Part shown: positions 1 through 14,130 of the stretch, one piece after another | How the letters are laid out: every line of letters starts with the position of its first letter | How positions within the stretch are numbered: position 1 is the first letter of the stretch | Source of the DNA: Serilophus lunatus | Taxonomy: Eukaryota; Chordata; Aves; Passeriformes; Eurylaimidae | Length of the DNA: 64,000 nucleotides | Assembly (NCBI GenBank): GCA_013399895.1 | Contig: VXBA01001799.1 | Coordinates: 62,001 to 126,000 of the forward strand | Reading direction: 5' to 3' | The notes under the pieces: model-generated | Database searches by the model: none | The model's input: the letters and a program-made list of their open reading frames with translations, nothing else | What the model was told of the DNA's origin: nothing | Translations under genes and position numbers: made by a program

Positions 1-3000
1 CTAAAGTCCTATAACATTTACACTGGTGCATCTTGGATCTTACCCTATGGATTTTTCCCCTGCCCCAGTCAAGTAATGTCCTTTTGCATGCTAATTTATA
101 ACATCTCTTTTGTAAATGGCAACATAAGAACTAATTACTGTATATTAGTGATGAAAAAGGTAGCTTGTTAATATCTAAAGACAGTCCCATCATGCTCTGT
201 TTGCATGGCTCAGATGTGAGTGTATGTCAGTGATCTGCCAGGTACAAACTGTTACCTCTCTGAGCACAGTATAAAGAAATGGCATTTAAGTTATTTGATT
301 TCTGAGAAAGGACAGATCTCTGTTCTATGTAATGGGCTGTTTGAAGATTCTTCTAAAGAGAATGTCAGCAGAAAAGCTTCAGACCTCATTCTTATACGGA
401 GTTACAATTAGAACATTACTGTGATGTAGGTGAAGGAAATCAAAACTGAAGGAGATTCCCAACTGGTAAACTTGTTAACTGTTCCTCTGGCAACTATGGT
501 TGATATAAGGAAGGGAAGAAAGGTAAAAAGCTTGCTGTTTCAGTACCTGCTGCTTTACTAGACCTATTGAAGTTAGCAGTGCCTTTGTCTGATAGAAAAA
601 CTAACAATAATTTTATCATCTATAAAGTAGTCCAGCAATTTGAAGTGGACTGTGTCCATTAATTTGCTCATTCTGTAGTTTAAGTGTATAATTAGATTAT
701 TATGGGACCACCAATGAATTCTTAAGCGAGTGACTGAGTGACTAAAGTACACAAAACTGTATTTGCAATCATATGATTACCCTAACTTGATTTTATCCCA
801 ATAAGAACTGGATGAACAGTCATTATGATATAATGTTATAGCAGTCAGATCCTCTATCAGTTTGTGTAATTGGGTGTCTTTACAAACGGTACTGTGAAAA
901 TGCGCTTGTAGCTATGCAAATGATTAACTTATGGCTTACAAGATATGCTGAAAAATTTTTAAGGAATGAGTCAATATAAAATAGATATCTTCTTGTCTTC
1001 CTTGTCAAATGAAAAATTAAAAATAACAAGTTGATATTCATTAAAAAAATCTGATAAAAACCCTTCTTCATTATTTTCAGCTGCTATTTAATGACATTTT
1101 GTCCCTTTTTGTCATATGTTTTTTCTGAAATTTCCTTTTTGAAACATAAACTGAAAGATGTGAAAATGCTGAAATAAACATTTCCTCCATTTTTAATCAA
1201 AATTATTCTGTGAGCTTTATATGGATTTATATACAAGACTAATCAAAATAAAATAGCAAGGTGTGGTATAATGTATTTGTTATTCTTCTAAATTCATTTT
1301 CTCCCTTTAATTGAACATCATTTTAGCCTCATTAATTTTAGTCCTTGGAAGTCACAAGATTACTGATTAGCTGATTTGACTAAAAATACATGGAGATAAG
1401 GGATCACAATGTTCACAAAGAATCCTAAACAGCAGTAAGACAAATGACTCATGAAGCTTTTTATATCTCTACACCCTCTTGTACAGAACTAATGAGACAG
1501 AACTACTGGTTTGACCATTATAGTGGATCACCCGAGAGTTTTGGTCCCTTTTTTAGAAGGCAACCTACGTTGCCTTAAAGTATTTTTTTAATCCTTACTG
1601 CACTCTGTGCTTTATTTATAATTACTTCAGTTTCAGTTAAGAAAATTTAGCTTGCTGGGCCTCATATGAATTAGAATCCAAACCAGTAGTGAGCAAATTC
1701 AAGTTACTTACTTATCTCTTTCCTTTCCTTCATTTTCTTCAACAGCCTGTGATGTTATTTTATAAGCTGGACATTAGCTTTTAAAATGTTTCCCTCCTCT
1801 TCATCTGACAAAATATCAAGTGATTTGAAAAATACATAGGTACCTAAACCTGGAAAAATTTCTGTTGTACTCAGTGTTTCAATGTCTAAAAGTCTGGTTC
1901 CTGGCTCTGGGATGAGAAGTTATGGCATTGGCCCCTACAGGGGAAGAAGGGGGCTGTCTGGACCAGGAGGACTCCAGCTGGTTTTCTGTTTTCCCCATTG
2001 AGACACCTAACATGTAACTTCTTTTTGTTGTTGTTGGTTTTTTGTTTTGTTTTGTTTTGTACTGGACACAGGGGTTGTTTGGGGCTAGGTCAACACTCTG
2101 GAAGACCTTGCTAGTTCACCTTGTGCATCAATAGCTCCAAAGTATTTTTGTCCCATTGGGAAAAGCAGCTCACCACCAGAGGCTAGAGAGATGCCTCCAC
2201 AGAACACACCTGCTGTTTTTACTCAACAGGTATCCTCTCCTTTCTTCTTTGAATTTGAGAAACTTCAGGCTCTTTGAATGATTTGTGCAGTTATGTGAAG
2301 CTGTGTATCTTCTGCTACAGCTAAATGCAATAATGATACTGTTTGTTTAACAGTTTGCGTCAGCTTTGCTCGACCACATCTGTCTCACAGCTGAATTGCT
2401 GAAGGACTGAGTAATGGCTGTACAGAGAGCAAGACTGAAATAACACTAGGCTTCCTGACCATCGAAGGGAACTGTCCCAGCTTCAGCTGGTTTCCAGGGA
2501 ATTACCAGAATTCGTACAAACAGAACTAATGTGAGCTACAGATAATCTCTAACAAAGTGTCCACCTTTGAAAAAAATTTAAAATAAAACCCCTGTGGTTT
2601 AGCTAGCAGAAATGTCCAACAGTGATGTCCAGCTGACCTGTCTGTATGGAAGAACATTTCTTTTCACAGGATGGAAGGAATACGTTTTTCTCCTTCACCA
2701 TCAGTGTCTGGACCAGAATGCCAGAAAGATGCTAAGAGCTTCTTCTCTTTCTTCAGTAGCAAAATTAAACTGAAAATCCTTCATTAGTTTTAAGACTTGA
2801 ATTTTTCTTCTTCATTTCTGCATTTTGGATTGGTGCCAAAAAAAGGAATTACTAGGCTGAGATGAGGTGCTCCGTTTAGCTTTTTTGCAGCTGAGAATAA
2901 AAAATGTGTAAGAAATATAATTTGTGAAATTTACAACCTACTTCTGTAAACTAATGCCCATTTGGATAAATGCAACATTGGGACGAGCTTCGTTATAAAA

Positions 3001-4400
3001 TAAAATATTTGGTCTGTACAAGGGATATGTGGTAAGACTAGCTTTTGACAAAATCGTTGTATTTTCTCAAGGTCCTTAAAGTGCCCATATAATACCTAAT
3101 TGCAAAAACAAAACAGTAAGTCTGAAACTGAATCAATGCAGATTATTTCAAAGGCATGTCAATAAAAACTTTTGTATGTAACATGTCATCTTAGGTTTTT
3201 TTCTGTACACTATATATGTAACATAGACAAATTCTTTCACGAATATTTAGAGAACTTCCAAGATATAAGTGGTAATGATTTTTTTTGTTGTTGTCATCGT
3301 TTGTTGTTGTGGGTTTTTTTTAATGTGTCTCTCTCCTTGTATATAGAAAGTCTGCTATTGACAAGAACAACATGTATTTGTAACTTGAGTTGGAATTAAC
3401 CATACTCTCAGTTATACTTCATATATGTTATTTACCATATGCTAAAGGATTGCTTCCTCCATAATTTTTCCAGTTTGAAGTCCTTTTCTAGGACCACACT
3501 GAATTCTCTCCAGTCAATAAGACTGAAAGTCCATGCTTTCTGTTTTCTCCCATTTTGGAAATACTTAATTTAAGGGTTTATATGCAAGACAAGTTACTGT
3601 TTCACTGCATTTTCTATTCTTTTCAAGCTTAGGAATAATTTGTACTTGTGTTAATTCTTTATGTTCCTCTAAGGAAGTGCTGGCTCTTACGTAGTTTCAC
3701 ACTTTTATATTTCTTTTATCAGTCCTGTGACTTGTCACTATCCAAATGATGGGAGCAAAAACATGGCTCTCCAGCTATTAAACAGACCTTCACATTTAGC
3801 CCATATATTCTACTGACATAAACCGGGTTTTGTCATTGCTTACTCTGAGAACAGAATAGAAACCCAGAAGGTAAACAAAATTTTTGACAAGTACTTTGAG
3901 AGTTAAAATGAAAATCCTAAACAGCGATTGGTACGATTTATTGGTATGAAATAACACGTAGCAATAAATAGGGAAAATTATATTAAATGCAAATATTGGT
4001 TATAAACACTAAATAGTGTGTTTCAGTAAGCAATTGTTATGAAACCCAATTAAATGACACTGTTATTATCTATCATAACTTATTCATTCTATATCTCTAG
4101 TCCAGCAAACATACACACACTGTGTAAAACAAAACCTGCTGAAAACTGCATGATTTGGTTTTTCAAGAAGCTGAACAATTATGATGAAGTTACATGAAGT
4201 AATGGGATATTTTTAAAGGGTATAGATGGTGTTTCATGAGCAGCTGAACAGCAGAAGCATGTACTTTTGACAAAGATGTACGGAGATGTGGAATGTCACG
4301 TATTCTAGAAATTGGAAATACATAGGCAAGGAAAATGTATTGTGAACGTGTGACTTACGAATCCTGGTCCCTGTGATTTTCTCCTACATTCTTTTTCAAC
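1..4400. other. Gene-free flank downstream of POSTN
   Basis: AT-rich, no recognisable coding sequence; open frames are short and match no family I know. A T/G simple tract (TTG and TTTTG units) lies at about 2,021-2,060, with another T-rich stretch near 3,280-3,320. Confidence 0.75.
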
Positions 4401-4550
4401 CCTGAGATTAACTCAGTTGGTCAGAGCATGGTGCTAATCAAGGTCATAAGTTCGATCCCCATATGGGCCATTCATTTAAGAGCTGGACATGAGGATCCTT
4501 GTGGGTACCTTCCAACTCTGAATATTCTGAAATCTGTGAAATATTCCCTG
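4401..4550 (+). mobile_element. tRNA-Ile-derived SINE with CR1-like tail (TguSINE1-type)
   Basis: The head resembles tRNA-Ile(AAT). It has an A-box-like TTAACTCAGTTGG, then CAGAGCATGGTGCTAAT with the anticodon region, and a B box in AGTTCGATCCCC, then GGGCCA. The tail (TTCATTTAAGAGCTGGACAT, GATCCTTGTGGGTACC, TTCCAACTCTGAATATTCTG) is the CR1-derived 3' end. I know this composite from passerine birds. It is mutated (the T-arm and acceptor stem no longer pair well) and so is not a working tRNA gene. Confidence 0.82.
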
Positions 4551-4556
4551 AATAAC

Positions 4557-4805
4557 TATAGGATCATAGAATGCCGGGGACTGGAAGGAGACCTTAAACA
4601 TCATTTAGTTCCAACCCCTCTGCCATGGACAGGAACATAGCTCAGAACTCCATATACCTTAATTTTGAACACTTCCAGAGATGGGACATTCACAGCTTCT
4701 CAGGGCAACCTGTTCCAGTGTCTCACCACCCTCACAGTAAAGGATTTTCCCCTGATATCTAATCTATACCTACTGTCTTTTCATTTGAGAATAATGCAGT
4801 GTTTG
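4557..4805 (-). mobile_element. CR1 LINE 3' end
   Basis: Reverse-oriented CR1 tail: ATCATAGAATGCCGGGGACT, then CATTTAGTTCCAACCCCTCT, GCCATGGACAGGAAC, GGGCAACCTGTTCCAGTGTC, and TCACCACCCTCACAGTAAAG. The far boundary is approximate. It abuts the SINE tail to tail. Confidence 0.92.
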
Positions 4806-5943
4806 AATTCATAACAGAAGAACCATACTGTTTTAGGCCTGCCTGGAGAAGCAAACTGTGTGGTATTAATCATGACCTTTATGGTTATAATATTTAGGAC
4901 ATGTTCTATCTCTGTTAGGAGAAGACTTAACTACTGATTTAAGTAGAAGTACTAAATAAGAAGTAATGAAGGAAAAGTTTGAAGCACTAAGTGTCTTTAG
5001 AATACTGACAGATTTCTGTGTATTTCCTGGAACTGCACACATGAATTTCAGGCACTAAAACTCATGTAAATTCATGTAAATAATTAAAAACAAAAGAAAA
5101 ATAAACAACACCACCAGAAAAAACATATAGCTCCTCAGGGCTTCATAAATCCCAAGTTTTAAGCACACATATTTAACTCAAAACATTTTAATCCTGTTGT
5201 GTTCTCTGACAATGTATAAATAATTCCAAAAAGGCTTTGGCACAGTTCAGTGCAGTGTTTTTTAAGGTATATTACTGATTTCAAGTTTTAAACCACTATA
5301 ATTTTAAGCCAAATTATTGTTTTCAAACAATGTTTTGTGACTTGTAAAATCAGAAAATAAGGTTTTTATCAATTTCCCCAAAGTCCCTAGAGTAAGAATC
5401 ATTAAACCAAAAAGTTCTATAAATTTTTAGACGTTGTTTTGGTCTAAAATATAGAGAGAAAATTAGGCTGCAGATACATATTTCTCATAGAAAGCTTTGA
5501 TTTCTTTGAGGGGGAAAAAATATTAATTATGCACAAAGACAAAATGTGTTGACCAAGAAACTCCCATGATGACCTCTCCTGAAAACTGAGTGCAAGTACC
5601 TCACATGACTGTCCTCCTGAGCCAAACTCAGGAACACAGTCTCAACCCACAAAGCATTGCAACAAAATCCATTTCCATCATCAGTTTTTGACTATTTTTA
5701 TTGACTCCTTCACTATACAATTCACTGCTATGGGGACACTGTGTGTAGTCATCTGTAATTAACGATTCTGCCTGTTGTAGAGTTTACTGTTTCCTACACT
5801 GACAAGGGATCACCTGGAGATCACTATTTTCTACACATTTTAGACACAAGATAATGGACAGCTGTGGGAAAGTATGGAAAGCTATTCAATTACTACTTGA
5901 AGCTCCTAGAATTCAAGCTAGCTGCTGTATTTCCTAAGACCAG

Positions 5944-6000
5944 TCACTGTTATTACTATTGCTACTATTATTATTGCTGCTACTACTATTAATCATCATC
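5944..6000. repeat. Imperfect trinucleotide repeat (ATT/GCT/ACT)
   Basis: Interrupted TTA, CTA, CTG and ATC triplets over about 55 bp. Confidence 0.75.
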
Positions 6001-6130
6001 TTGTGATTTTTAAAGAAACAATATGTTTTCCTAATATTTATCATTTATTAAAGGAGGAAATGTAATTCAAAGGAACTGATCTCTTCCCCCAAACACACAC
6101 AAAGTTATTTAAAGGATATGGCCTGGTGAA

Positions 6131-6186
6131 AGAAAAAAAGAAAGGAGAAGAAAGAAAGGAGAAGAAAGAAAGAAAGAAAGAAAGGA

Positions 6187-6219
<33 letters not shown>

Positions 6220-6221
6220 AG
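6131..6221. repeat. (GAAA)n microsatellite with GGAGAA interruptions
   Basis: About 90 bp of pure purine on the plus strand: GAAA units broken three times by an evenly recurring AAAGGAGAAG motif. Confidence 0.95.
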
Positions 6222-8369
6222 GGTTTTTTAATATATAAACATAGTAAGAACTTTCTTGGATGATGGTAAGCATTGGCCTTTATCCCCTGGCAAACACTAT
6301 ACTATTCAGGCATTGTGAAATTTCAGATATGTCATAAAGTTTAAAGAGATACTTTCTCAGGAAAGACAACATAGGTGACTATAAAGGAGAAATATAAAAG
6401 TTAAATGCATAATAGAGGCTAAAGAGCAGATTATTAATATTTAAATATAAACAGATCACTGCTCCCTACAATTGTCCAGTGTCTTGGACAAATGTCTTCA
6501 ATATTGTGCAGGAAATGAAATCAGTTTGCAACAAAGGATGCACTTCAAAAAAAGAGGAGAACTTCTGACCAAAGGTGAAAGTGCAGGAAAAGATCATCAG
6601 TTATTCAAATAAACAGCCTTTAAACTGAAAAAGAATGTTTCAACTTGTTCTATGAACATATCAGCTCTGATATCTTTAAATCTAATTTTATTCCAAATAA
6701 GCCATTGTGATTTATTTTAAGTCTTCCTGTTATTATTGCCTAGGTTCAAGCTTGAACAACTGCTAAAACATTCAAATTAAAATTACACAACATATGAATT
6801 ACATTTGATCTCTTATAGAAATTTCTATGACCAAAACACTGCACTTGTCAGCATTTTCTTATTGGGCATTATCTAGTTAATTAATGCCATGGATACTCTC
6901 TCCATCGACTGCCATTCCAGCTGTTTTGAGATGAATTATCAGAAGGCTAAAGAAAAAAACCCTTACTTTCTCTTCCTGAGAATCTGGGCACTCAGGTTCC
7001 ACTGGCAGGACATTGTGGCACTTGAGGGGAATATCTACCTTTAACAAAATTTTGTATGTGCAGTTTTGATTTTTTTTTTTCATATCATTATAGAAACTAA
7101 TATTCTTTATGGCACAGCTGACAAAAAAGAGTCATAGAAACTTCTTGACCTCTCTCTCCAGACTAAGAGAGAGATTTCTGTTTTTTCTTTTTCTAACTCT
7201 TTACATGTGGCATATACTCTCACTCAGTATGAAGAACACATACGTTTTGAATGGTTCACTATTTCCTTTAAATAAGAAGGCATTTTACATTTTTCCTTTT
7301 TAACGGGATAGGACAATGTACAAACCAGACACGATCATAATTTTTCCACATGTAAAGATGTTGTAACAGTGAGCTCTAAGTATTTTTGAAGGCCTTAAAG
7401 ATTTACTATAATTATTATTGTCAAGAGTATACTCTTTACCAGAAACAACAGAAACAATGCTTTTTTTATTATTATTTAATTTTTTATATAGAATTTGTTG
7501 GCTACCTTGCTTCATGTAATTTTAAACTGTATGCACTCCCTTAAATATTTTTGTATTTTTACAGTTAGTTAAAAATTGAGACTGTCTAAATGTTTTGGCA
7601 AAGAAGCCTAAATATTAAAGATTAATTCTGACACTGGATACCTTAAAAGGTTTTACTCAACATAGCCAAAGGCTGTGCACTCTATGCATCAGGCTTACAT
7701 TCATTACAATTCCTCTTCCCTTTTTGGGTGAAGAACACTTGCTCAGGCCAAGAGAAACAAAGCAAATTCCCAATTTAGAAACATGAAGTGTCCTCTGGAT
7801 AACTCAAGTGTTTTTGTGCTTACTGAAAAGAAGATTGAATTCACTATAGGGTGCCTCACTCTTACGCTGATTTATGCATGGCAGAAAGCCTTATAGCAAA
7901 AGGTTAGAGTGCCATAGAAATTTCCTGTGATCCAGAGTGTCAGCATTTGCATCTGCAGGCAGAGAACACGCAGACTGGTTGCACCAGCACCTGCACTTCC
8001 TCTGGCTTGTCAAAATAGTCAGAAAGTACTGAAGAATGGTTACATGAATTTGGAGAATAGTTACATGAACTGGTCTGCAAATAACAATGTAATTTCAGCT
8101 AGCACTGCATGGACTGAGTTTTCAGGTGGTACTAACTTGCACATTGAGCCTAACCTAACTACTAATAAAAATATATAAAGATAAGAGCAATCTGATAACA
8201 TTGAGATTGAGCTGGATTAGAAGGAACTGAATTTTTTTTCCAAATGAAGATTGGGGATGGAGATACAGCTTTAATATGTCCCACAATATAACTTGCTATG
8301 AGGGATAGAGTGCGGACAATGGTTTCTACCTCCTTCGCTTTTGCTGCAGTATTAAAAATCTACCCTGGA

Positions 8370-8459
8370 AAAAATTAAAAACAAACAAAATAACACAACA
8401 AAAACAAACCACAACAAACCAAACCAAAACCAAGTAAAAAAAAACAAAACCAAAAACCT
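8370..8459. repeat. A/C-rich low-complexity tract
   Basis: About 90 bp of AAAC, AACC and AACA units without G apart from one AAGT. It may be an old degenerate poly(A)-type tail. Confidence 0.8.
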
Positions 8460-9708
8460 GTGCAAAATACTATCACAGATTTTACTGTCATTAAGTTGGA
8501 ACAAGCCCTACATATGAAGACTGTAGTGGGTGATCTGGGATGTTTGGTGTCTTTACTATGTGTCCAGCAAAGTACATTATGATGTGCCTGAAAGTACTCT
8601 TGCAATCAGGAATACATCATGTCTCCACTGCTTCTGGTGCAGACTTATAGGATTCATGTAACTTTAGATCATGCTCTGGTTACCTAATTTCTTCAGCTGT
8701 GTTTTTCTCCTGAGACCTATCTCTTCCTAATTTTGCTGATAGAGATGAATTTTAACTGTGTGAGTAGGATCTGTGATCTTCTCAAAATCTGTTTCCCTTG
8801 TTTTTCCTCACTGGTTTACCTGATTCAGCACCATACTGCTCTTGTGCATGCGTACTTGGGTGTTCTACTGAAAAAACTGTGCTAATGAGATGGTGGTATA
8901 TATTCAGGCTTTGTCCCAGTTTCAGTAACAGTGTCACAAACGTGCCTCCAGGTCTGGAAAGAGAAGCCTCTCCCAGATTCCCGATTTCAGGCATATATAT
9001 GATGTTCTCCGAAGGAAAGCATTGCTTAATTTTATCAGCAGAAATAAGGCCTAATATAAATGAAAAGCGTTAAAAAAAATGGCTGGACAAACATCTATTG
9101 TGTTGAAATCTGTAGTAGATAGCAATATTTATCCGGGTAGGTCTCTACAGGAAGGTGTTGTGGCCTTATGTGATTGTCCGAACAGCCTTGCATTGCTCTC
9201 TTATCAAGGGTGGACCCCTGTGTTTTCTCAGTCTGTAGGTTTTCTTGACTATGCTAGTTAACTAGTAGCTATGCATAAGTGAATGAATCTGCTTCTGGGA
9301 CCTCATGCCATATGAAGACAGCAGTTACATCCATGTTGTTTGAAGGCAGCTTCTTTTACAGTGGATGGATTCATCCACACAGTGCATGACTCCAAGCCTT
9401 CTCTTAACCTTGCAATTCTTTAGTCTGTGCCTTTCAGTCCTGACTGTCAGAGGCAACATGAAGTCTGTGTTGCAAATCAGCAGAACAACAAGTTTTCCCG
9501 TTTGTTCTTTCAGAAACACCATTCATTCAACCTACATTACCCCACCATAAAATTTCCTGTAGAAAGGCTGCATCCAGTATTTGTAAAATGGTACATTTCC
9601 ATGTGTGTCCTGTGAAGGAAATCGTATTTGTTCACCTTAACTTCTTAGAAGTATTTTTTAAAACTTACAATGGATGAACTGCCAAGCTGCTAAGGCTATC
9701 TGATGTGG

Positions 9709-9741
9709 TGAAAAGGATGATTGAGATGAAAAGGATGATTG
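9709..9741. repeat. 18-bp tandem repeat, 1.8 copies
   Basis: TGAAAAGGATGATTGAGA followed directly by TGAAAAGGATGATTG. Confidence 0.85.
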
Positions 9742-12109
9742 GATTTGGTGAATAAAAAAATCCTAAAAGTGAATTAGCCACGCCTGTTTAAGGGAGCTCT
9801 GGAACATGATTATCCAGAAAAAACCCTCTTTCTTCCTTAGAGGCAGCATCAGGAAGCCAGATTCCCAGTTACACTTCTGTTTCAGTAAGTTGTTCCCTTC
9901 AAAAAACCCTGAACATGAGTAATTTATATCAAGCTATGTTTTAGCTAATTGCATCCTAGACCATAACCCAAATGTTCCATTTCTCATACTGCTATTTGAA
10001 GGATAATAACTTCTACAGCTTCATTTAGGTGAATGCAGAATTTCCTTTTTTCCTGCTTACTGAGATGCCAAGAGCCATGATTGGTCTATTTACTATAGAG
10101 CCGATTTTAGTATCTACCTCAGTTTCAAAGTCCAAGAGGAGAGTGATGTAGATAAAAACCACCCACTCTTCAGGACCTCCCACTCACAGCACACTTTGTT
10201 GTGGTTAAAAAGTGCTCAGCAAGCAAGAATCTCTCATGTACCAACCCACTGACACCATGTGTTAAAAAGTTTTATTCAGATTCAGAGACACAACTCCTCA
10301 TCAGATAACATGACAAATTAGGAGTGGAGAGATGGTAGAAAAAGAAAGGAAAAAGATTATAATCTAACCCTGCCTCCACTGAAATTAACAAAAATCCCAC
10401 TGGTGTCTGCAAGGATAGGATGTCTCCTCCCAGGTTATATTTACCCACAGTCTCCAAAGAAACAGCTGGTCCCAGCAATGCTTTTTGCACACCCCAAATT
10501 AAGCTAATGAAGTGACCTATACATCTGGTGCTTTGTTTACCAGTTAATGAATACATCAATTTCAGCCCTGATGAAAGCAGGAAGCTTGTAGCTGTAGCCA
10601 TTGCCCTAAGCAAAATCTCTTGCTTTCCTGTGGATCGTTGAATGACAAAGAGAATAAAAAAACCCCACTAATGTTATCATAGAAGAAAAATCAAATAATT
10701 AAATTGTAGAAGTAGAAGTCTACTGCATTAAATAATGCATAGAAATCAACATAGGAATATATCTAACTAAGGACGAGGTTTGTTAACTTGATCATGATGT
10801 TCTTGTGTGACCTGAAAGTACTTCTAAAGTGCTGGACTTATATACGACATACCATCACCCTCATGTTCAGATGAGCCTGAGTAATACAAGGATTTCCTTT
10901 CTACACTGTGGTTTCCCTGAGAGAGCAACACGGTGAGCAGAGGGGAGAGTGAAGCCAGACCGGCTTCTGGTAATGCCCCATCACCTATGAACAAATAAAA
11001 GAGCATACAGAAATGGACATGCAAAATGCCTGGTTTGTACCTTCAATATTCATTAACTCCTTAGGTGATAATTTTTCACTGCAAAAATGTTTTTAATAGC
11101 ATTCACACAGAAACCACGAAATGTTAGATCATGACCTCAGAATCTGATTATATGGCAGTGTGAAATTTTCGACAGGGAGAAAACAAAATATCCAGAAGAG
11201 CTGTTTAGTACTTGGTCTAGGATCTTAGTGCTGAAAATGTCATTGTAGTGCATTTTAACATTTAAAACACATTTCACCATTGAACTATGCCTTGAACAGG
11301 AAGAGGACAGTTCATGACAAATGGCATGGTTGGACACAGGCACATAGGTAGCATCTGACTGTGGCTCTTCACATAAAATTTAGGGGAGGGCTTTTTCCAT
11401 GTATCCACTGAGAGTGTCTGATTGCTGTCCCAAGCTTATTGGAGTTGTACTATAACTTGGCTGCATATTTTGAAAAATACAATTGAGCACACAGTTACAA
11501 AATGTGCGAAACTATACACACAGTAAATCCATGGTGACTGTGTACACGGTCTGTATTGACAAATGAGGCCAACACAATTCAAATTTCCCAGTGAACAAAA
11601 TGAAGATGCGTATACTTTTTACATATATTTTCTCTTTATGAAGAGCTAATGCAGACTTATTTTATCCTGTTATGTCAGTTATTTGTTCCTACAGGCAGTT
11701 CTGTCTGTGAAACTAGAAGCCTGGAGGCTTTCTGAACTTTGTATTTCAGGGTCTAGATTCTAAGAGCCAAATGGGATGAAATGGTTTCCTGCTGCCTGAT
11801 TCTCGGACATAGCCCTGGTATCATGGCTGCCAATGGGTGAAGACTTTCAGACCAGTAAGATTTTCAAAGATGAAACTGGAAAGAATGCTTATTGGTATAA
11901 TCATCTGCTGCCTCACTTCTACTGATATAACTTTACTTGATTCATGTCGAGCGTCAAAAATTACATGAAATAATTTCTCATTGCACCAGTGTTGAAAAAA
12001 TAATTTGATTTTGGGATAAGGAGGAAAATACATAGGGGCCTTTCTCATTTGTAATGCAAATGAGTCTTTAAGTACTTTTTTACAGCTCTAGATGACCCTA
12101 CTGGAGTAT

Positions 12110-12180
12110 GGATTTTGGATTGCATGACTTTGAGAGGTCCATCCTAACCTTAAACATCCTGTGGTTCTGTGATTTCATGA
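12110..12180 (+). mobile_element. CR1 3' tail remnant
   Basis: The end of the segment reads GAGAGGTCCATCCTAACCTT, then CCTGTGGTTCTGTGATTTCA, a degraded copy of the CR1 ending. Confidence 0.65.
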
Positions 12181-13924
12181 ACCACACGTCTTGAACTAAT
12201 CATATGATGGGGTAAAAAAAAAACCCAACAAAAAAATTTAAAAAACTCATATAAGGCTATCCACAAACTAAACTAAACCTAAATCTAAATTAGTAGTTTG
12301 TTCAAAACCAAAATAGCTCTTCAATTTTACAGATGTTTCAGGAAAGTATGAGCAAGTTCATTACTGTCACATTAGCAGTAATGTTCATCCTTGGTATAAC
12401 TAAAACAGTTGTCATTTCTGCTGAAAGAATACTTACTGGAATATGCTTGCCTAGTTTGATGGCAGTTAAGCCAGAAACAAGAGCAAAATATGGGAAAGTG
12501 GCTCTGAAGAGGGTGTGAGAGAATGACTGTGGGAAGATACCACTTGTCTGGGTAAAGTATTATGGATAACCCAATCCAGCTTTGGCAAATGGACTGATAA
12601 TATGATCTAATTAGACTTTTCCATTTGTAATGTCTCTTCATCTGTAGCTGGAGAAATAATAAATACACATTTGATATACAGCTGTTTTGCTCCAGACTTG
12701 CTTCTGTTTGGATTGTGGCATGACATCTCTCTGGCTCATGTTTTAGAGTCTTTTCTGAGGACTGGAGATGGAGGTGAGTACACATTCAGGTATTGTTCTG
12801 ACAGAATTAAGACATATTTTTATACTTATGAATATCCATTATCTTGGAAATGTTCCTGGGGCTTCTGCAGAGTTGAACAGGAGCTGTGAGCCTTGTAGTG
12901 GTCATATGCAATATTGCTGAGGTCTTGGCAGGATGGATATGCCTTTGCAAAGACAACCTTATCCATATCCAGTTTCATATGAAAATTCAAAAGAAAGAAA
13001 CAAAACAGCAGCAATATATCTCTTTTTTTTAAAAAGCTCCTTGCCAGGATCACTCTTTAAAAATTGTGCTTATTGTATTTCCTCTCTCTGATCAGCTGAA
13101 ATCCAGAAATGAGTTATCCTACTGCCCTCCTTGGAAAGAACAGACGCTTTTTTTCCAGAGATGGAACAAGTGGGTTCAGCAGTTTCCCTCACCACTCTGT
13201 CTGTATCTTCCACCTCCATATACTCCATGTACTTTGTAAGGTCTTCATAGAAGACAGAAACAAATCTTGTCTCCACAAATGGAGAAAAATGGATCTAGGT
13301 GTCTGTAGATGGATCTGTTCTTGTTATTAAGAACTGCGGAGTCTGGTTTTGCTATAGACCATGGTGGCAGAGTGATGGTGACAGGCAGGTACCTGGGCTC
13401 TGAGGGATTGAAGGGGCACTGATCCTTAAGAGGATGTTTTCACTAAAAACCTGAAGAGACAGGAGTAAACTTCTGAAAATCATACCTCAGAACACCCCTA
13501 TCTATGCCCCTGAAAATATCCCTGTCTCTTGCCAGTAGTTTTTGCATTGATACAATTCTCTTAATTAACTATCATGTTTTTAATTCTGCTTAGCATCACA
13601 ATCGCATCATGTGTCTTCAATATGGCTCTGACTCAGGCCACATGTTCCATTGGTAGGAAATACAGCTGTTGGAAAAACTGTTAAGCTTTTCACTGAGAAA
13701 AAAAATTAAAATATAATTGGACTGTAATAGTCCAATATAATTGAACTAGCAAAAAGAGGAGTAAATGCCTGTCATCCAACACAGACATGATTAAAAGAGT
13801 CTTAAAGAGTGTCAGCAGGAGTTATGAAATGAGTGAATATAAAGCAGGCATGCAGAAGGCAGTGCTCCTCATAGATTAAACATCCAATAAACCATGACCA
13901 GCAACATCTTTCATTTCATTGTGA
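12181..13924. other. Gene-free stretch
   Basis: AT-rich sequence. A 137-codon open frame on the minus strand (12,372-12,785) shows no family features. Confidence 0.65.
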
Positions 13925-14130
13925 TATTCCCCTCAGCAAGTTTGCAGATGACATGAAGCTCAGCAGTGCAGTTGACATAACAAAAGGGAGGAATGCCATA
14001 CAGGGGAACCTGTACGGCAAATTTGATAAGTGGGCCTATGAAAACCTCATGAGATTCAACAAGTCCAAGTGCAAGAGATTGTATCTTGGTTGGACCAACC
14101 CAGATATGAGTAACTGACTGGGAGTTGAAC
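13925..14130 (+). mobile_element. CR1 ORF2 (reverse transcriptase) 3' fragment
   Basis: It reads CCCTCAGCAAGTTTGCAGAT, GACATGAAGCTCAGC, GTGGGCCTATGAAAACCTCA and TTCAACAAGTCCAAGTGCAA. These are the recognisable blocks near the end of CR1 ORF2 (translating to LSKFADDMKL-type and NLMRFNKSKCK-type motifs). It is decayed, with no intact frame. Confidence 0.85.

Larger units (their letters stand above)
4806..12109. other. Gene-free AT-rich region with simple repeats
   Basis: No recognisable gene. Besides the simple repeats listed separately, I see only short homopolymers and scattered open frames of no known family. Confidence 0.7.

Noticed and set aside
4401..4471. A functional tRNA-Ile gene
   Set aside because: The A and B boxes are recognisable, but the stems are broken by mutations and a CR1-like tail follows directly, so it is a SINE head.
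12372..12785. 137-codon open frame on the minus strand
   Set aside because: No recognisable motif; likely chance.
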